From: Methylorubrum suomiense
Lineage (GTDB): Bacteria; Pseudomonadota; Alphaproteobacteria; Rhizobiales; Beijerinckiaceae
Length of the DNA stretch: 64,000 nucleotides
Assembly: GCF_022179765.1 (NCBI RefSeq)
Contig: NZ_BPRE01000007.1
Location: 186,001 to 250,000, forward strand
Direction: 5' to 3'
A program made the translations under genes and the position numbers. The notes beneath the pieces are model-generated. The model did not search any database and was not told the DNA's origin. It worked only from the letters and a program-made list of their open reading frames with translations. Positions 18,266 to 26,898 of this stretch are shown here, piece by piece (positions within the stretch are counted from its first letter, which is position 1; each line of letters begins with the position of its first letter).

Positions 18266-18643
18266 GTGAGCGGCGATCCTTCAGGCAGCGGGAGTGGGCC
18301 GGGTGGGGCTCCCGACGACGGCGATCTCTCCGCGAGGCTCAGACGTCTCGAGACGCAGCTCGAGGGCAGGCGGCCGAAAGCCGCTCCCGGCGGGCCTGCG
18401 CGCAACGGTGCGCCCGGCGGATCGGCTCCGCTTGGGCAGGCCATGCGCCTCTCGACCGAGTTCATCGCGGGCGTGATCGCCGGAGGAATTCTCGGATACC
18501 TGTTCGATCATCTTCTGGGCACCAAGCCCTGGGGAATGATCGTGTTGCTGATGCTCGGTTTCGTGACCGGTATCTACAACGTCATGCGGGTGAGCGGCTT
18601 CAGCGGCCAGAAAGCTGAGAAAGATCGACCGGAAGGGTCTTGA
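18266..18643 (+). CDS. atpI: ATP synthase accessory protein AtpI/AtpZ
   Basis: A 125-residue membrane protein with a Gly/Pro/Ser-rich N-terminus (about 60 residues) and two transmembrane helices at the C-terminal half (LSTEFIAGVIAGGILGYLFD and WGMIVLLMLGFVTGIYNVMR). This is the AtpI family that precedes F0 genes and helps assemble the c-ring. The GTG at 18266 is chosen because the further-upstream ATG at 18191 adds a stretch with no conservation-like character; the choice is not certain. It leads the F0 operon (atpB, atpE, atpF', atpF). Confidence 0.82.
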   Translation: MSGDPSGSGSGPGGAPDDGDLSARLRRLETQLEGRRPKAAPGGPARNGAPGGSAPLGQAMRLSTEFIAGVIAGGILGYLFDHLLGTKPWGMIVLLMLGFVTGIYNVMRVSGFSGQKAEKDRPEGS

Positions 18644-18730
18644 GACTCGCCCGGCATCGTGTAAGGGCGACGCGCAACACGGGAGCCGCCAGGCGCCCGG
18701 CGCGACTCGAAGAAGGGCGGAAGCGAGCAC

Positions 18731-19486
18731 ATGGCGGTCAGTGTCGACCCGATCCACCAGTTCGAGCTGCAGCCGCTCGTCTCGCTGGGGCATATCGGCA
18801 ACCAGCAGATCGCGTTCACGCAATCGGCTCTCTACATGTTCGTTGCGGTGGGCATCATCGCGCTCCTCACCATCGTGGCCACCTCGGGCCGCTCCGTGGT
18901 GCCGGGTCGCCTGCAGGCGCTGGCCGAGACCCTCTACGAATTCATCGCCGATACGGTTCACCAGGCGACCGGCGCCGAGGGCAAACGCTTCCTGCCGCTG
19001 GTGTTCTCCCTGTTCATGTTCGTGCTCATCCTGAACCTGCTCGGGATGATCCCCTACGCCTTCGCGGTGACGAGCCATCTGATCGTCACCTTCGGCCTCG
19101 CCCTGGTGGTCATCCTCACCGTGGTGATCTACGGCGTCGCCAAGCACGGCACCCACTTCCTCGGCGTGTTCGTCCCGTCGGGCGTGCCGAAGCCGCTGCT
19201 CCTCATCATGGTGCCGATCGAGATCGTGTCGTTCCTGTCGCGTCCGATCAGCCTCTCGGTGCGTCTCTTCGCCAACATCCTGGCCGGTCACATCGCGCTG
19301 AAGATCTTCGCCTTCTTCGTGGTCCAGCTACTGGTGGCCGGCGCCTGGGGCGTGCTCTCGCCCCTGCCGCTCGCGCTGACCATCGCGCTGACGGCTCTCG
19401 AGTTCCTCGTCGCGGCCCTCCAGGCTTACGTCTTCGCGACGCTCACGGCGGTCTATCTCGCCGACGCCCTTCACCCCGGCCACTGA
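18731..19486 (+). CDS. atpB: F0F1 ATP synthase subunit a
   Basis: A 251-residue integral membrane protein with five to six transmembrane helices; it forms the proton half-channels of F0. The essential arginine (E. coli aArg210) is R178 in SLSVRLFANILAGH, and the following helix contains the conserved polar residues. It lies 87 bases after atpI and 57 before atpE in the F0 operon. Confidence 0.97.
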   Translation: MAVSVDPIHQFELQPLVSLGHIGNQQIAFTQSALYMFVAVGIIALLTIVATSGRSVVPGRLQALAETLYEFIADTVHQATGAEGKRFLPLVFSLFMFVLILNLLGMIPYAFAVTSHLIVTFGLALVVILTVVIYGVAKHGTHFLGVFVPSGVPKPLLLIMVPIEIVSFLSRPISLSVRLFANILAGHIALKIFAFFVVQLLVAGAWGVLSPLPLALTIALTALEFLVAALQAYVFATLTAVYLADALHPGH

Positions 19487-19543
19487 TCCTCATCGGTCGG
19501 ACCCTTCCCCCGAGAACCCTCGTTCGAACCTCAGGAGTGTTTC

Positions 19544-19771
19544 ATGGATCCCGTCGCTGCGAAGTACATCGGCGCCGGCCTCGCCTGCCTTGGCATGGCG
19601 GGCGCCAGCATCGGCCTCGGCAACCTGTTCGGCCAGTTCTATTCGGGCGCCCTGCGCAACCCGTCGGCCGCCGATAGCCAGCGCACCAACCTCCTCCTCG
19701 GCTTCGCGCTCACCGAGGCGCTGGGCATCTTCTCGCTGCTGGTCGCCCTGCTGCTGCTCTTCGCCGTCTGA
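19544..19771 (+). CDS. atpE: F0F1 ATP synthase subunit c
   Basis: A 75-residue hairpin of two transmembrane helices that forms the rotor ring of ATP synthase. The first helix has the glycine zipper (AGASIGLGN), the loop has [10 protein letters not shown], and the proton-binding carboxylate is E58 in ALTEALGIF. Clear ribosome-binding sequence CAGGAG precedes the ATG. Confidence 0.97.
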   Translation: MDPVAAKYIGAGLACLGMAGASIGLGNLFGQFYSGALRNPSAADSQRTNLLLGFALTEALGIFSLLVALLLLFAV

Positions 19772-19887
19772 CGCGTCGATTATCGGGGGAGCGGGAGGTC
19801 GCGCCTTCAGCCGATCTTCCCTCCCCCGCTCGCTGATCCGGCCGCTCCGCCCGCGGAGCCGGCCTTCCGACGTCACCGGACAGGGCC

Positions 19888-20490
19888 ATGGCCGAGAAGA
19901 ATCCCCTCACGACCCCCTCCCCGAATGCGGATACCAAGATCGTTCCGCCCGGGAGCACCCAGACCCATACCGAGCATGCGCCCGGCGGGCACGGCGCGGC
20001 CTTCCCGCCCTTCGAGAGCCATACCTTTCTCTCGCAGCTGATCTGGCTCGCTCTGGCCTTCGGCCTGCTCTACTACCTCATGTCCAAGGTGGCGCTGCCC
20101 CGCATCGAGGCGATCCTCAACGACCGCTCGAACCGGCTCTCCGCCGATCTCGACCAGGCGCAACGCATGAAGGCCGAGGCCGACGCCGCCGGCGCCGCCT
20201 ACGAGAAGTCCCTCCGCGAGGCGCAGGCCAAGGCTCAGGGCATCGCTCAGGACACCCGCAATACCCTTTCGGCGGAAGCCGATGCCAAGCGTAAGACGCT
20301 CGAGGCCGAGCTAAACCAGCGGTTGGCCGCCTCCGACGCCACGATCCGCGCCCGCACCGCCGAGGCGATGGGCAATGTCCGCTCCATCGCCGGTGAGACC
20401 GCCTCCGCGATCGTCGAGCGGCTGACCGGTCAGGCGCCCGATCCGGCGACCCTGAACCGGGCCCTCGACGCCACGCCCGCGCTGAACTGA
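19888..20490 (+). CDS. atpG: F0F1 ATP synthase subunit b'
   Basis: A 200-residue protein with a long disordered N-terminus, one transmembrane helix ([20 protein letters not shown], about residues 51-70) and a long charged coiled coil. In photosynthetic and many other alphaproteobacteria the peripheral stalk is a b/b' heterodimer; the N-terminal extension and the position before the second b gene identify this as b'. It has no known catalytic residues. Third gene of the F0 part. Confidence 0.9.
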   Translation: MAEKNPLTTPSPNADTKIVPPGSTQTHTEHAPGGHGAAFPPFESHTFLSQLIWLALAFGLLYYLMSKVALPRIEAILNDRSNRLSADLDQAQRMKAEADAAGAAYEKSLREAQAKAQGIAQDTRNTLSAEADAKRKTLEAELNQRLAASDATIRARTAEAMGNVRSIAGETASAIVERLTGQAPDPATLNRALDATPALN

Positions 20491-20581
20491 TCCCGAGGGC
20501 CGGCCATGGTGCCGGCCCCGCTCGACGAACCGGACCCGGGCCGACGCACCGGGACAGGCCGACCAAGGGTTTGAGACCGAC

Positions 20582-21070
20582 ATGCTGTTGACCGCAGAAT
20601 TCTGGGTCGCCGTCGCCTTCGTGGCGTTCCTGGCCATCGTGTGGAAGGTCGGTGGCTTCGGCATGATGACCGGCGGGCTCGATACCCGCGCCAAGCGCGT
20701 GCGTCACGAACTCGACGAGGCGCGCCGCCTTCGGGAAGAGGCCGCCGCCGTTCTCGACGACTACAAGCGTCGTCGCGCCCAGGCCGAGAAGGATGCCGAG
20801 GCGATCGTTGCAAGCGCCCGCGAGGAGGCCGAGCGCCTCGCGGCCGAGGGTCAAGCCCGTCTGAACGATTTCGTCGCCCGCCGCACCAAGTCCGCCGAAT
20901 CCAAGATCGCGCAGGCGGAAGTCCAGGCCGCCGCCCAGGTCCGTGCCGCCGCAGCCGATGCCGCGGTGAGGGTTTCGGAGACGATCCTCCGCGAGCGGCT
21001 CCAGGGGGCTGCCGCACAGGACCTGCTCCGTGCCAGCCTCGGCGACGTGAAGAGCCGCCTTTCTGCCTGA
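20582..21070 (+). CDS. atpF: F0F1 ATP synthase subunit b
   Basis: A 162-residue peripheral stalk subunit: one N-terminal transmembrane helix (residues 4-22, [19 protein letters not shown]) followed by a coiled coil of heptads with many Ala, Arg and Glu. It pairs with b' encoded just upstream (91 bases). It closes the F0 operon; a strong terminator follows at 21100. The F1 genes (atpHAGDC) are not in the window. Confidence 0.95.
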   Translation: MLLTAEFWVAVAFVAFLAIVWKVGGFGMMTGGLDTRAKRVRHELDEARRLREEAAAVLDDYKRRRAQAEKDAEAIVASAREEAERLAAEGQARLNDFVARRTKSAESKIAQAEVQAAAQVRAAAADAAVRVSETILRERLQGAAAQDLLRASLGDVKSRLSA

Positions 21071-21099
21071 ACCGTCTCGCAAGAAACCGTTTCGGCGAA

Positions 21100-21124
21100 C
21101 GCCCGGCCCGGTGCCGGGCGTTTT
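21100..21124 (+). terminator. Terminator of the F0 operon
   Basis: Eight-base perfect stem CGCCCGGC / GCCGGGCG with loop CCGGT, followed by TTTT, 30 bases after the atpF stop. Confidence 0.85.
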
Positions 21125-21315
21125 GCTGTGTGCAAGAACCTATGCGGTGCTGCATTCGATGACGCTCCTGTGAAAATTTTTGACGGAAGTCGCAAAATCA
21201 GCTGCGCTTGGCCTGTCATGCTCCGCCGTGTAGGAATGGACTCGAAAAACACCCCCGTGCATGCCGACGACAAACGGGCGGGTTTAATCAGGAAACATCA
21301 GAAGAGGCTCCTCAC

Positions 21316-22620
21316 ATGAGCGCCGGTACCGCGACCGACCACACCGCCCTCGATACGTTCTTCTCTGCCAACCTTGCCCAGACCGATCCCGAGATCGCCA
21401 AGGCGGTCGCCCAGGAACTCGGCCGCCAGCAGCACGAGATCGAGCTGATCGCCTCCGAGAACATCGTCTCGCGGGCCGTGCTCGAGGCGCAGGGCTCGGT
21501 GCTGACCAACAAGTACGCGGAAGGCTATCCGGGCCGCCGCTACTATGGTGGCTGCCAATTCGTCGACATTGCCGAGGAACTGGCGATCGACCGCGCCAAG
21601 CGCCTGTTCGATTGCGGCTTCGCCAACGTGCAGCCGAATTCGGGCTCGCAGGCCAACCAGGGCGTGTTCATGGCCCTGATGCAGCCGGGCGATACGTTCC
21701 TCGGTCTCGACCTCGCCGCCGGTGGTCACCTCACGCACGGCGCCCCGCCGAACGTGTCGGGCAAGTGGTTCAAGCCGGTTTCCTACACCGTGCGCCGCGA
21801 CGATCAGCGCATCGATATGGAGCAGGTCGCCCAGCTCGCTCAGGAGCACAAGCCGAAGGTCATCATCGCGGGCGGCTCCGGCTATCCGCGTCACTGGGAT
21901 TTCGCCAAGTTCCGTGAGATCGCCGATTCCGTCGGCGCCTACTTCATGGTCGACATGGCCCATTTCGCCGGCCTCGTCGCCGCCGGTCTGCATCCGTCGC
22001 CGTTCCCCCACGCCCATGTCGCCACCACGACGACGCACAAGACCCTGCGCGGTCCGCGCGGCGGCATGATCCTGACGAACGACGAGGCCCTGGCCAAGAA
22101 GTTCAACTCGGCGATCTTCCCCGGCCTGCAGGGCGGCCCGCTTATGCACGTCATCGCCGGCAAGGCCGTGGCCTTCGGCGAGGCCCTGAAGCCCGAGTTT
22201 AAGATCTACGCCAAGCAGGTGATCGACAACGCCAAGGCGCTGGCCGATACCCTCATCTCCGGCGGCTACGACATCACCTCGGGCGGCACCGACAACCACC
22301 TGATGCTGGTGGATCTGCAGCGGAAGGGTCTCACCGGCAAGGCGGCGGAAGCCGCGCTGTCGCGGGCCGACATCACCTGCAACAAGAACGGCGTTCCGTT
22401 CGACTCGCAGAAGCCGACGATCACCTCCGGCATCCGCCTCGGCACCCCGGCCAGCACCACCCGCGGCTTCGGCGTCGCGGAATTTAAGCAGGTCGGCTCG
22501 CTCATCGTCGAGGTGCTCGACGGTTTGGGGGCCAAGGGTGATGGTGGCGACGCGGCGGTTGAAGCGGCCGTGAAGCAGAAGGTCCACGCCCTCACGGACC
22601 GCTTCCCGATCTACCAGTAA
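21316..22620 (+). CDS. glyA: Serine hydroxymethyltransferase
   Basis: A 434-residue PLP enzyme that interconverts serine and glycine with transfer of a one-carbon unit to tetrahydrofolate; in serine-cycle methylotrophs it is central to assimilation of formaldehyde-derived carbon. The PLP lysine is K242 in [14 protein letters not shown], with LIASENIVS and [13 protein letters not shown] at the N-terminus. The ATG at 21316 follows AGAAGAGG. The 245-base upstream gap holds the promoter and leader. A strong hairpin follows the stop. No other serine-cycle genes are next to it, so it could equally serve folate and glycine metabolism. Confidence 0.97.
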   Translation: MSAGTATDHTALDTFFSANLAQTDPEIAKAVAQELGRQQHEIELIASENIVSRAVLEAQGSVLTNKYAEGYPGRRYYGGCQFVDIAEELAIDRAKRLFDCGFANVQPNSGSQANQGVFMALMQPGDTFLGLDLAAGGHLTHGAPPNVSGKWFKPVSYTVRRDDQRIDMEQVAQLAQEHKPKVIIAGGSGYPRHWDFAKFREIADSVGAYFMVDMAHFAGLVAAGLHPSPFPHAHVATTTTHKTLRGPRGGMILTNDEALAKKFNSAIFPGLQGGPLMHVIAGKAVAFGEALKPEFKIYAKQVIDNAKALADTLISGGYDITSGGTDNHLMLVDLQRKGLTGKAAEAALSRADITCNKNGVPFDSQKPTITSGIRLGTPASTTRGFGVAEFKQVGSLIVEVLDGLGAKGDGGDAAVEAAVKQKVHALTDRFPIYQ

Positions 22621-22644
22621 TCGTTTCCGGCAACGGATGCCGGC

Positions 22645-22684
22645 GCGGCCGCGGATCTTAGCGATCCGCGGCCGCTCTCGTTTG
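22645..22684 (+). terminator. glyA terminator
   Basis: Thirteen-base perfect stem GCGGCCGCGGATC / GATCCGCGGCCGC with a 5-base loop, 24 bases past glyA, then TCTCGTTTG. The T-run is interrupted, but the stem is very stable. Confidence 0.8.
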
Positions 22685-22777
22685 CGATGAGACATTCTCA
22701 TCCTGGCAATCCGGTCCTGGCTGGGGCACAGAGGCGTCCCGGACGACCGGGAGAGAGCAAGGGTTTGAAGACGCGCG

Positions 22778-23329
22778 ATGCGGTGTCCGTTCTGCGGGGG
22801 TCCCGACACGCAGGTGAAGGATTCGCGGCCGAGCGAGGATTCCGCGGCCATCCGCCGTCGTCGCATCTGCCCGGATTGCGGCGGGCGCTTCACGACGTTC
22901 GAGCGGGTGCAATTGCGCGAACTCACCGTGCTCAAGCGGTCCGGCAAGCGGATGCCGTTCGACCGGGACAAGCTGCAACGCTCGATCGATGTGGCTCTGC
23001 GGAAGCGGCCTGTCGAGCCCGAGCGGATCGAGCGTCTCGTCTCGGGGGTGGTCCGTCGCTTGGAGAGCACCGGTGACGGCGAGGTCACCAGCGAAGCCAT
23101 CGGCGAGGCGGTGATGGAAGGGCTCAAGGGCCTCGATGACGTGGCCTATGTGCGCTTCGCCTCCGTCTACAAGAATTTTCGCGAAGCCCAGGACTTCCAA
23201 GATCTCCTCGGGACCCTGGGGGGGCGTCTTGCCGGTGAAGGCGACCCGGTCGCCGATGCCGCCCCGGTCGAGGGGACGCCGGAGGCTGTGGCGGCCCCGC
23301 GTCGCCGTTCGGCGCGGGCGCGAAGTTGA
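22778..23329 (+). CDS. nrdR: Transcriptional repressor NrdR
   Basis: A 183-residue repressor of ribonucleotide reductase genes. The N-terminal zinc ribbon has C3, C6, C31 and C34 (MRCPFCGG and [12 protein letters not shown]). An ATP-cone domain follows from about residue 49 ([16 protein letters not shown]) that senses dATP/ATP. The C-terminal 30 residues are a Pro/Ala/Arg-rich tail beyond the usual length of about 155. The stop overlaps the possible TTG start of ribD, and the nrdR-ribD-ribE arrangement is typical of alphaproteobacteria. Confidence 0.96.
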   Translation: MRCPFCGGPDTQVKDSRPSEDSAAIRRRRICPDCGGRFTTFERVQLRELTVLKRSGKRMPFDRDKLQRSIDVALRKRPVEPERIERLVSGVVRRLESTGDGEVTSEAIGEAVMEGLKGLDDVAYVRFASVYKNFREAQDFQDLLGTLGGRLAGEGDPVADAAPVEGTPEAVAAPRRRSARARS

Positions 23330-23340
23330 CGAGGTCGGCT

Positions 23341-24450
23341 GTGAGCGCGACGCACGCCCTGGACCACCGCGCCATGCGCCTCGCCCTGGCCCTCGGGCGC
23401 CGCCATCTCGGTCTGACATGGCCGAACCCCAGCGTCGGTGCCGTCGTGGTCGCGGATGGCCGCATCGTCGGTCAAGCGGCGACTGCGCCGGGCGGTCGCC
23501 CGCATGCGGAGCCGCTGGCCATCGCCATGGCGGGCGAGGCGGCGCGGGGGGCCACACTCTACGTCACCCTCGAGCCCTGCTCGCATCACGGCCGGACGCC
23601 GCCCTGCACCGACGCGACCATCCGTGCGGGCATCGCTCGCGTCGTCACCGCAATGGAGGATCCGGATCCGCGGGTCTCGGGCCGCGGTCATGCCCTGTTG
23701 CGGGAGGCCGGGATCACGGTCGAAACGGGGCTGTTGCGGGACGAGGCGCTTCGGGATCATCGCGGTCACGTTTCCCGCATCACGCGCGGGCGTCCGAGCG
23801 TACATCTCAAGCTCGCCCGAACCCGCGACGGGTTCGCGGCCCCCTCGGGCGGCGATCGGCTGAAGATCACCGGTGCAATCGCCGATGGCGCCGTGCATCT
23901 CTGGCGGGCCCATGCCGATGCCATCATGGTCGGGATCGGCACGGCGCGGGCCGACAACCCGTCGCTGACGGTGCGCTTGCCGGGCCTATCAGACCGGTCG
24001 CCGGTGCGGATCGTTCTGGACTCGACGCTCCGGCTGACACCATCCACACATCTGGTGCGCGGCGCCCGCGATATTCCGACCCTCGTCGTCACCGGTCCCA
24101 ACAGCCCGGCCCATGCGCGGCGCATGCTCACCTCGTTCGGCGTCGAGCTTCTGCCCGTCGCCGCCGATGCCAATGGGCGGATCGATCTGCGCGCGGCGCT
24201 CATCGCCCTGGCCGAGACCGGATTGACGCGGATCTGTAGCGAGGGCGGGCCCGCGCTTGCGGACGCCCTCGCCGCGCACGATCTCGTCGATGCCTGCACG
24301 CTCATCACGGGCCCGATCGATCTCGGAGGCGCGGGTGGCCTGCCGGCGATCGGACCGAGCCTCGCCCGCCGCCTGGCCGAAGGCACGCTGCGCCAAGTCG
24401 AAGCGCAGGCCTATGGCGAGGACGAGGCGATCACCTACGAGAGGCACTGA
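23341..24450 (+). CDS. ribD: Bifunctional riboflavin deaminase/reductase RibD
   Basis: About 369 residues. The N-terminal zinc deaminase domain has H55-A-E57 and C80 with C89 (EPCSHHGRTPPCTD), converting the pyrimidine intermediate of riboflavin synthesis; the C-terminal domain reduces the ribose side chain. The GTG at 23341 is chosen because GAGG sits seven bases upstream; an in-frame TTG at 23326 overlapping the nrdR stop is the alternative. It is the second gene of a probable nrdR-ribD-ribE operon. Confidence 0.95.
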   Translation: MSATHALDHRAMRLALALGRRHLGLTWPNPSVGAVVVADGRIVGQAATAPGGRPHAEPLAIAMAGEAARGATLYVTLEPCSHHGRTPPCTDATIRAGIARVVTAMEDPDPRVSGRGHALLREAGITVETGLLRDEALRDHRGHVSRITRGRPSVHLKLARTRDGFAAPSGGDRLKITGAIADGAVHLWRAHADAIMVGIGTARADNPSLTVRLPGLSDRSPVRIVLDSTLRLTPSTHLVRGARDIPTLVVTGPNSPAHARRMLTSFGVELLPVAADANGRIDLRAALIALAETGLTRICSEGGPALADALAAHDLVDACTLITGPIDLGGAGGLPAIGPSLARRLAEGTLRQVEAQAYGEDEAITYERH

Positions 24451-24451
24451 G

Positions 24452-25090
24452 ATGTTCACCGGGCTCGTCACGGATGTCGGCCGCGTCGTCTCGATCGACG
24501 GCACGGATCGGCTGCGGCGCATCGTGATCGAGAGCGCCTACGATCCCGCCGGCATCGCGCTCGGGGCTTCCATCGCCTGTTCCGGCCCCTGTCTGACCGC
24601 CGTGACGATCGAACCGCACGGCACGGGATGCCGCTTCGCCGTCGATGCCGCCGCCGAGACGCTCGCCCGTACCACCGTCGGAGCGTGGCGCGACGGCACC
24701 CGGGTCAATCTTGAACGCTCGCTCAAGCTCGGCGACGAGATGGGCGGCCATCTCGTCACCGGCCATGTCGACGGCGTGGCTGAGATCGTGGCACGTGAGA
24801 CCGTGACCGGAGAGGACAACCCCTGGGGGGCGAGCGAGCGCTTTACGCTCCGGGCCCCGGCCGCGCTTGCCGGGTTCATTGCCGAGAAGGGCTCGGTCTG
24901 CCTCGATGGCACCTCGCTCACCGTCAATTCGGTCGCGGGCAGCGACTTCTCCGTGCTGCTGATCCCGCACAGCCTGTCGGTGACGACCTGGGAAGAGCGT
25001 CGGGCCGGGGACCGGGTCAATCTCGAAGTCGATTTGATCGCCCGCTACGCCGCGCGCCTTGCCGAAGCGCGCGGATTGACACGCGCCTGA
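24452..25090 (+). CDS. ribE: Riboflavin synthase alpha subunit
   Basis: A 212-residue enzyme that dismutates two molecules of 6,7-dimethyl-8-ribityllumazine into riboflavin. It has two homologous lumazine-binding repeats, starting MFTGLVTDVG and, in the second half, GHLVTGHVDG. It starts one base after the ribD stop. No FMN riboswitch was found upstream of this operon. Confidence 0.96.
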   Translation: MFTGLVTDVGRVVSIDGTDRLRRIVIESAYDPAGIALGASIACSGPCLTAVTIEPHGTGCRFAVDAAAETLARTTVGAWRDGTRVNLERSLKLGDEMGGHLVTGHVDGVAEIVARETVTGEDNPWGASERFTLRAPAALAGFIAEKGSVCLDGTSLTVNSVAGSDFSVLLIPHSLSVTTWEERRAGDRVNLEVDLIARYAARLAEARGLTRA

Positions 25091-25210
25091 CCGAAGATAC
25101 CCGCGGCCGGCGGTTCCGCCCCGCTACGGTCGTGGGCAGCACGGTGAATCGTCCTTAACCCTTCGTCACGGAAGCTGACTTCCGCGATTCGCGAGCGAAG
25201 GGCAGCGGCG

Positions 25211-26476
25211 ATGACGGCGAACGGGTTCGAGGCGCGGCGCGACCGGCTACTGGCCGTGATGACCGGCCTCGCCGGGGCGGCTCTTCTGGCCCTGATCCTC
25301 CTGCGCGGCGCCTTGCGTGATCCCGGCCTCAATTCGCACGGCGCGCTGGCCGACGCGTTCCTGCACGGGCGGCTCTGGATCGAGACCTGCCCGGAGATCG
25401 ACTGCGCGCTGTTTCAGGGGCGGACCTACGTCATCTTTCCGCCGCTGCCGGCGGTTCTGGCGATGCCGTTCGTGGCCGTGTTCGGCTTTCCCGGCTTCAA
25501 GGGCTTCGTTATCCTGGGACTCGCGCTGAGCGCACTCAGTCTGCTGGTCTGGCGCGCGATCCTGCGCGGCCTCGGCACGGCGCCGAGCGACACGCTATGG
25601 CTCCTCGCCGCCCTCGCCTTCGCGAGCCCCCTCTACCAAGTCACTTTGCGCGCCGACGGTGTCTGGTTCTACGCGCAGGCGGTGGGCTTCCTGATGGTCA
25701 GCCTCAGCCTCTGGGCCGCGATCTGCCGGGCTTCGCTGCCGCTCGCCGGGCTCTTCATCGGCCTTGCTTTCCTGTGCCGGCAGATGGCGATCTTCTACCC
25801 GCTGTTTCTCCTCTTCCTGTGCCTCCCAAGGGAGCGACCGCTTATGAGCGGTTTTACAGGATTGGCGAAGCCGGCGATCCTCGCCGCGATACCGGTCGCC
25901 GCGGCGCTGGCGGTCTATTTCACCTACAATATCGCCCGCTTCGGCAGTCCGACCGAAACCGGCTACGCCTTCATCAACAATCCGGATCAGACCACCTTCA
26001 TCTGGCGGCGCATCAGCGAGACGGGTCTGTTCTCCCGCGACTATCTGCTGTTCAACACGCTCTACCTGTTCCTGCAGGGCTTCCATTTCGAATTCGGAGG
26101 TCCGCAGCTCACGGCGCTCACCGGCTTCGACAAGGCCGGAACGGCTCTTCTGGTCACGAGCCCCTGGGTTCTGTTGGCCTTCTACGCCAAGGTCGATCGG
26201 GTTTTCCTCGCCGGCGCGGCGGTGATTGCGACCATCGCCTGCATCACCCTCTTCTACCATTCGAACGGCGCCGAGCAGATCGCGACCCAGCGCTACGCCC
26301 TCGACTGGTTGCCGATCCTGATCGTCCTGATGGCGAGGCCGCATTCGCGCGCAGGGGACGGGCAGGGCTTCGGAACGGGACGCCCGGCGGCCTTCGCGGC
26401 GCTGCCGCTCCTCGTCACCTGGGGCGTGACCGCGAACCTCGCCGTCCTCGCGGTGCTGTCGGTCTACAGGGTCTGA
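25211..26476 (+). CDS. Polytopic membrane protein, GT-C glycosyltransferase-like
   Basis: A 421-residue protein with about ten transmembrane helices. The loop after the first helix (LNSHGALADAFLHGRLWIE with YVIFPPLPAVLAMPF after it) resembles the first periplasmic loop of lipid-linked-sugar-dependent GT-C glycosyltransferases (GT39/GT83 type), which take sugar from a polyprenyl phosphate. No exact DxD signature is clear, so the assignment is tentative. Its 3' end overlaps by 13 bases the gtrA-like gene running the other way. The neighbours GtrA and UbiA point to lipid-linked glycan synthesis. Confidence 0.6.
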   Translation: MTANGFEARRDRLLAVMTGLAGAALLALILLRGALRDPGLNSHGALADAFLHGRLWIETCPEIDCALFQGRTYVIFPPLPAVLAMPFVAVFGFPGFKGFVILGLALSALSLLVWRAILRGLGTAPSDTLWLLAALAFASPLYQVTLRADGVWFYAQAVGFLMVSLSLWAAICRASLPLAGLFIGLAFLCRQMAIFYPLFLLFLCLPRERPLMSGFTGLAKPAILAAIPVAAALAVYFTYNIARFGSPTETGYAFINNPDQTTFIWRRISETGLFSRDYLLFNTLYLFLQGFHFEFGGPQLTALTGFDKAGTALLVTSPWVLLAFYAKVDRVFLAGAAVIATIACITLFYHSNGAEQIATQRYALDWLPILIVLMARPHSRAGDGQGFGTGRPAAFAALPLLVTWGVTANLAVLAVLSVYRV

Positions 26477-26898
26477 GGCTCGCTCGACCGCGCCGAGAAG
26501 GTCAAGAGGCGGTGGCCGAGATAGTTCGCCCCCGCCCCCACCGCGATGCCGACCCCGTGGCTGAAGGCTTCAACCAGGGCCAGCGGCACTCGCGGCAGCA
26601 ACGGTGTCAGCCCGGCCACGAGGCCGGCACTGACGGTCAGCACCACACCGGCGCCCGCCATGTTCACCGCGACGAACACCGCGAGTTGTCCACGCAGCGA
26701 GCCGGCGCGCGCTCCATGGAACACGAAGCGGCGGTAGAGCCAGAAGCCCGCGGCCATGCCGATCACGTAGGCGAGGAGCAGGGCCGCCTCGAACGGCATG
26801 ACGAGCGACAGGAGGATGCGCGCGATCCAGTTGAGCGCCGCGGCCAAGCCCCCGGCGAGCAGGAAGCGAAGGATTTCGCGGTTTTGCGCGAGCCGCAT
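26464..26898 (-). CDS. GtrA family membrane protein
   Basis: A 144-residue protein with four transmembrane helices and family features: FLLAGGLAAALNWIARILL at the start, LAYVIGMAAGFWLYRRFVF in the middle, and GAGANYLGHRLLTF near the end. GtrA proteins are thought to help move polyprenyl-linked sugars across the membrane. The start overlaps the stop of the HAD-UbiA gene in a TGATG arrangement, indicating translational coupling. Confidence 0.85.
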   Translation of the reverse strand: MRLAQNREILRFLLAGGLAAALNWIARILLSLVMPFEAALLLAYVIGMAAGFWLYRRFVFHGARAGSLRGQLAVFVAVNMAGAGVVLTVSAGLVAGLTPLLPRVPLALVEAFSHGVGIAVGAGANYLGHRLLTFSARSSEPQTL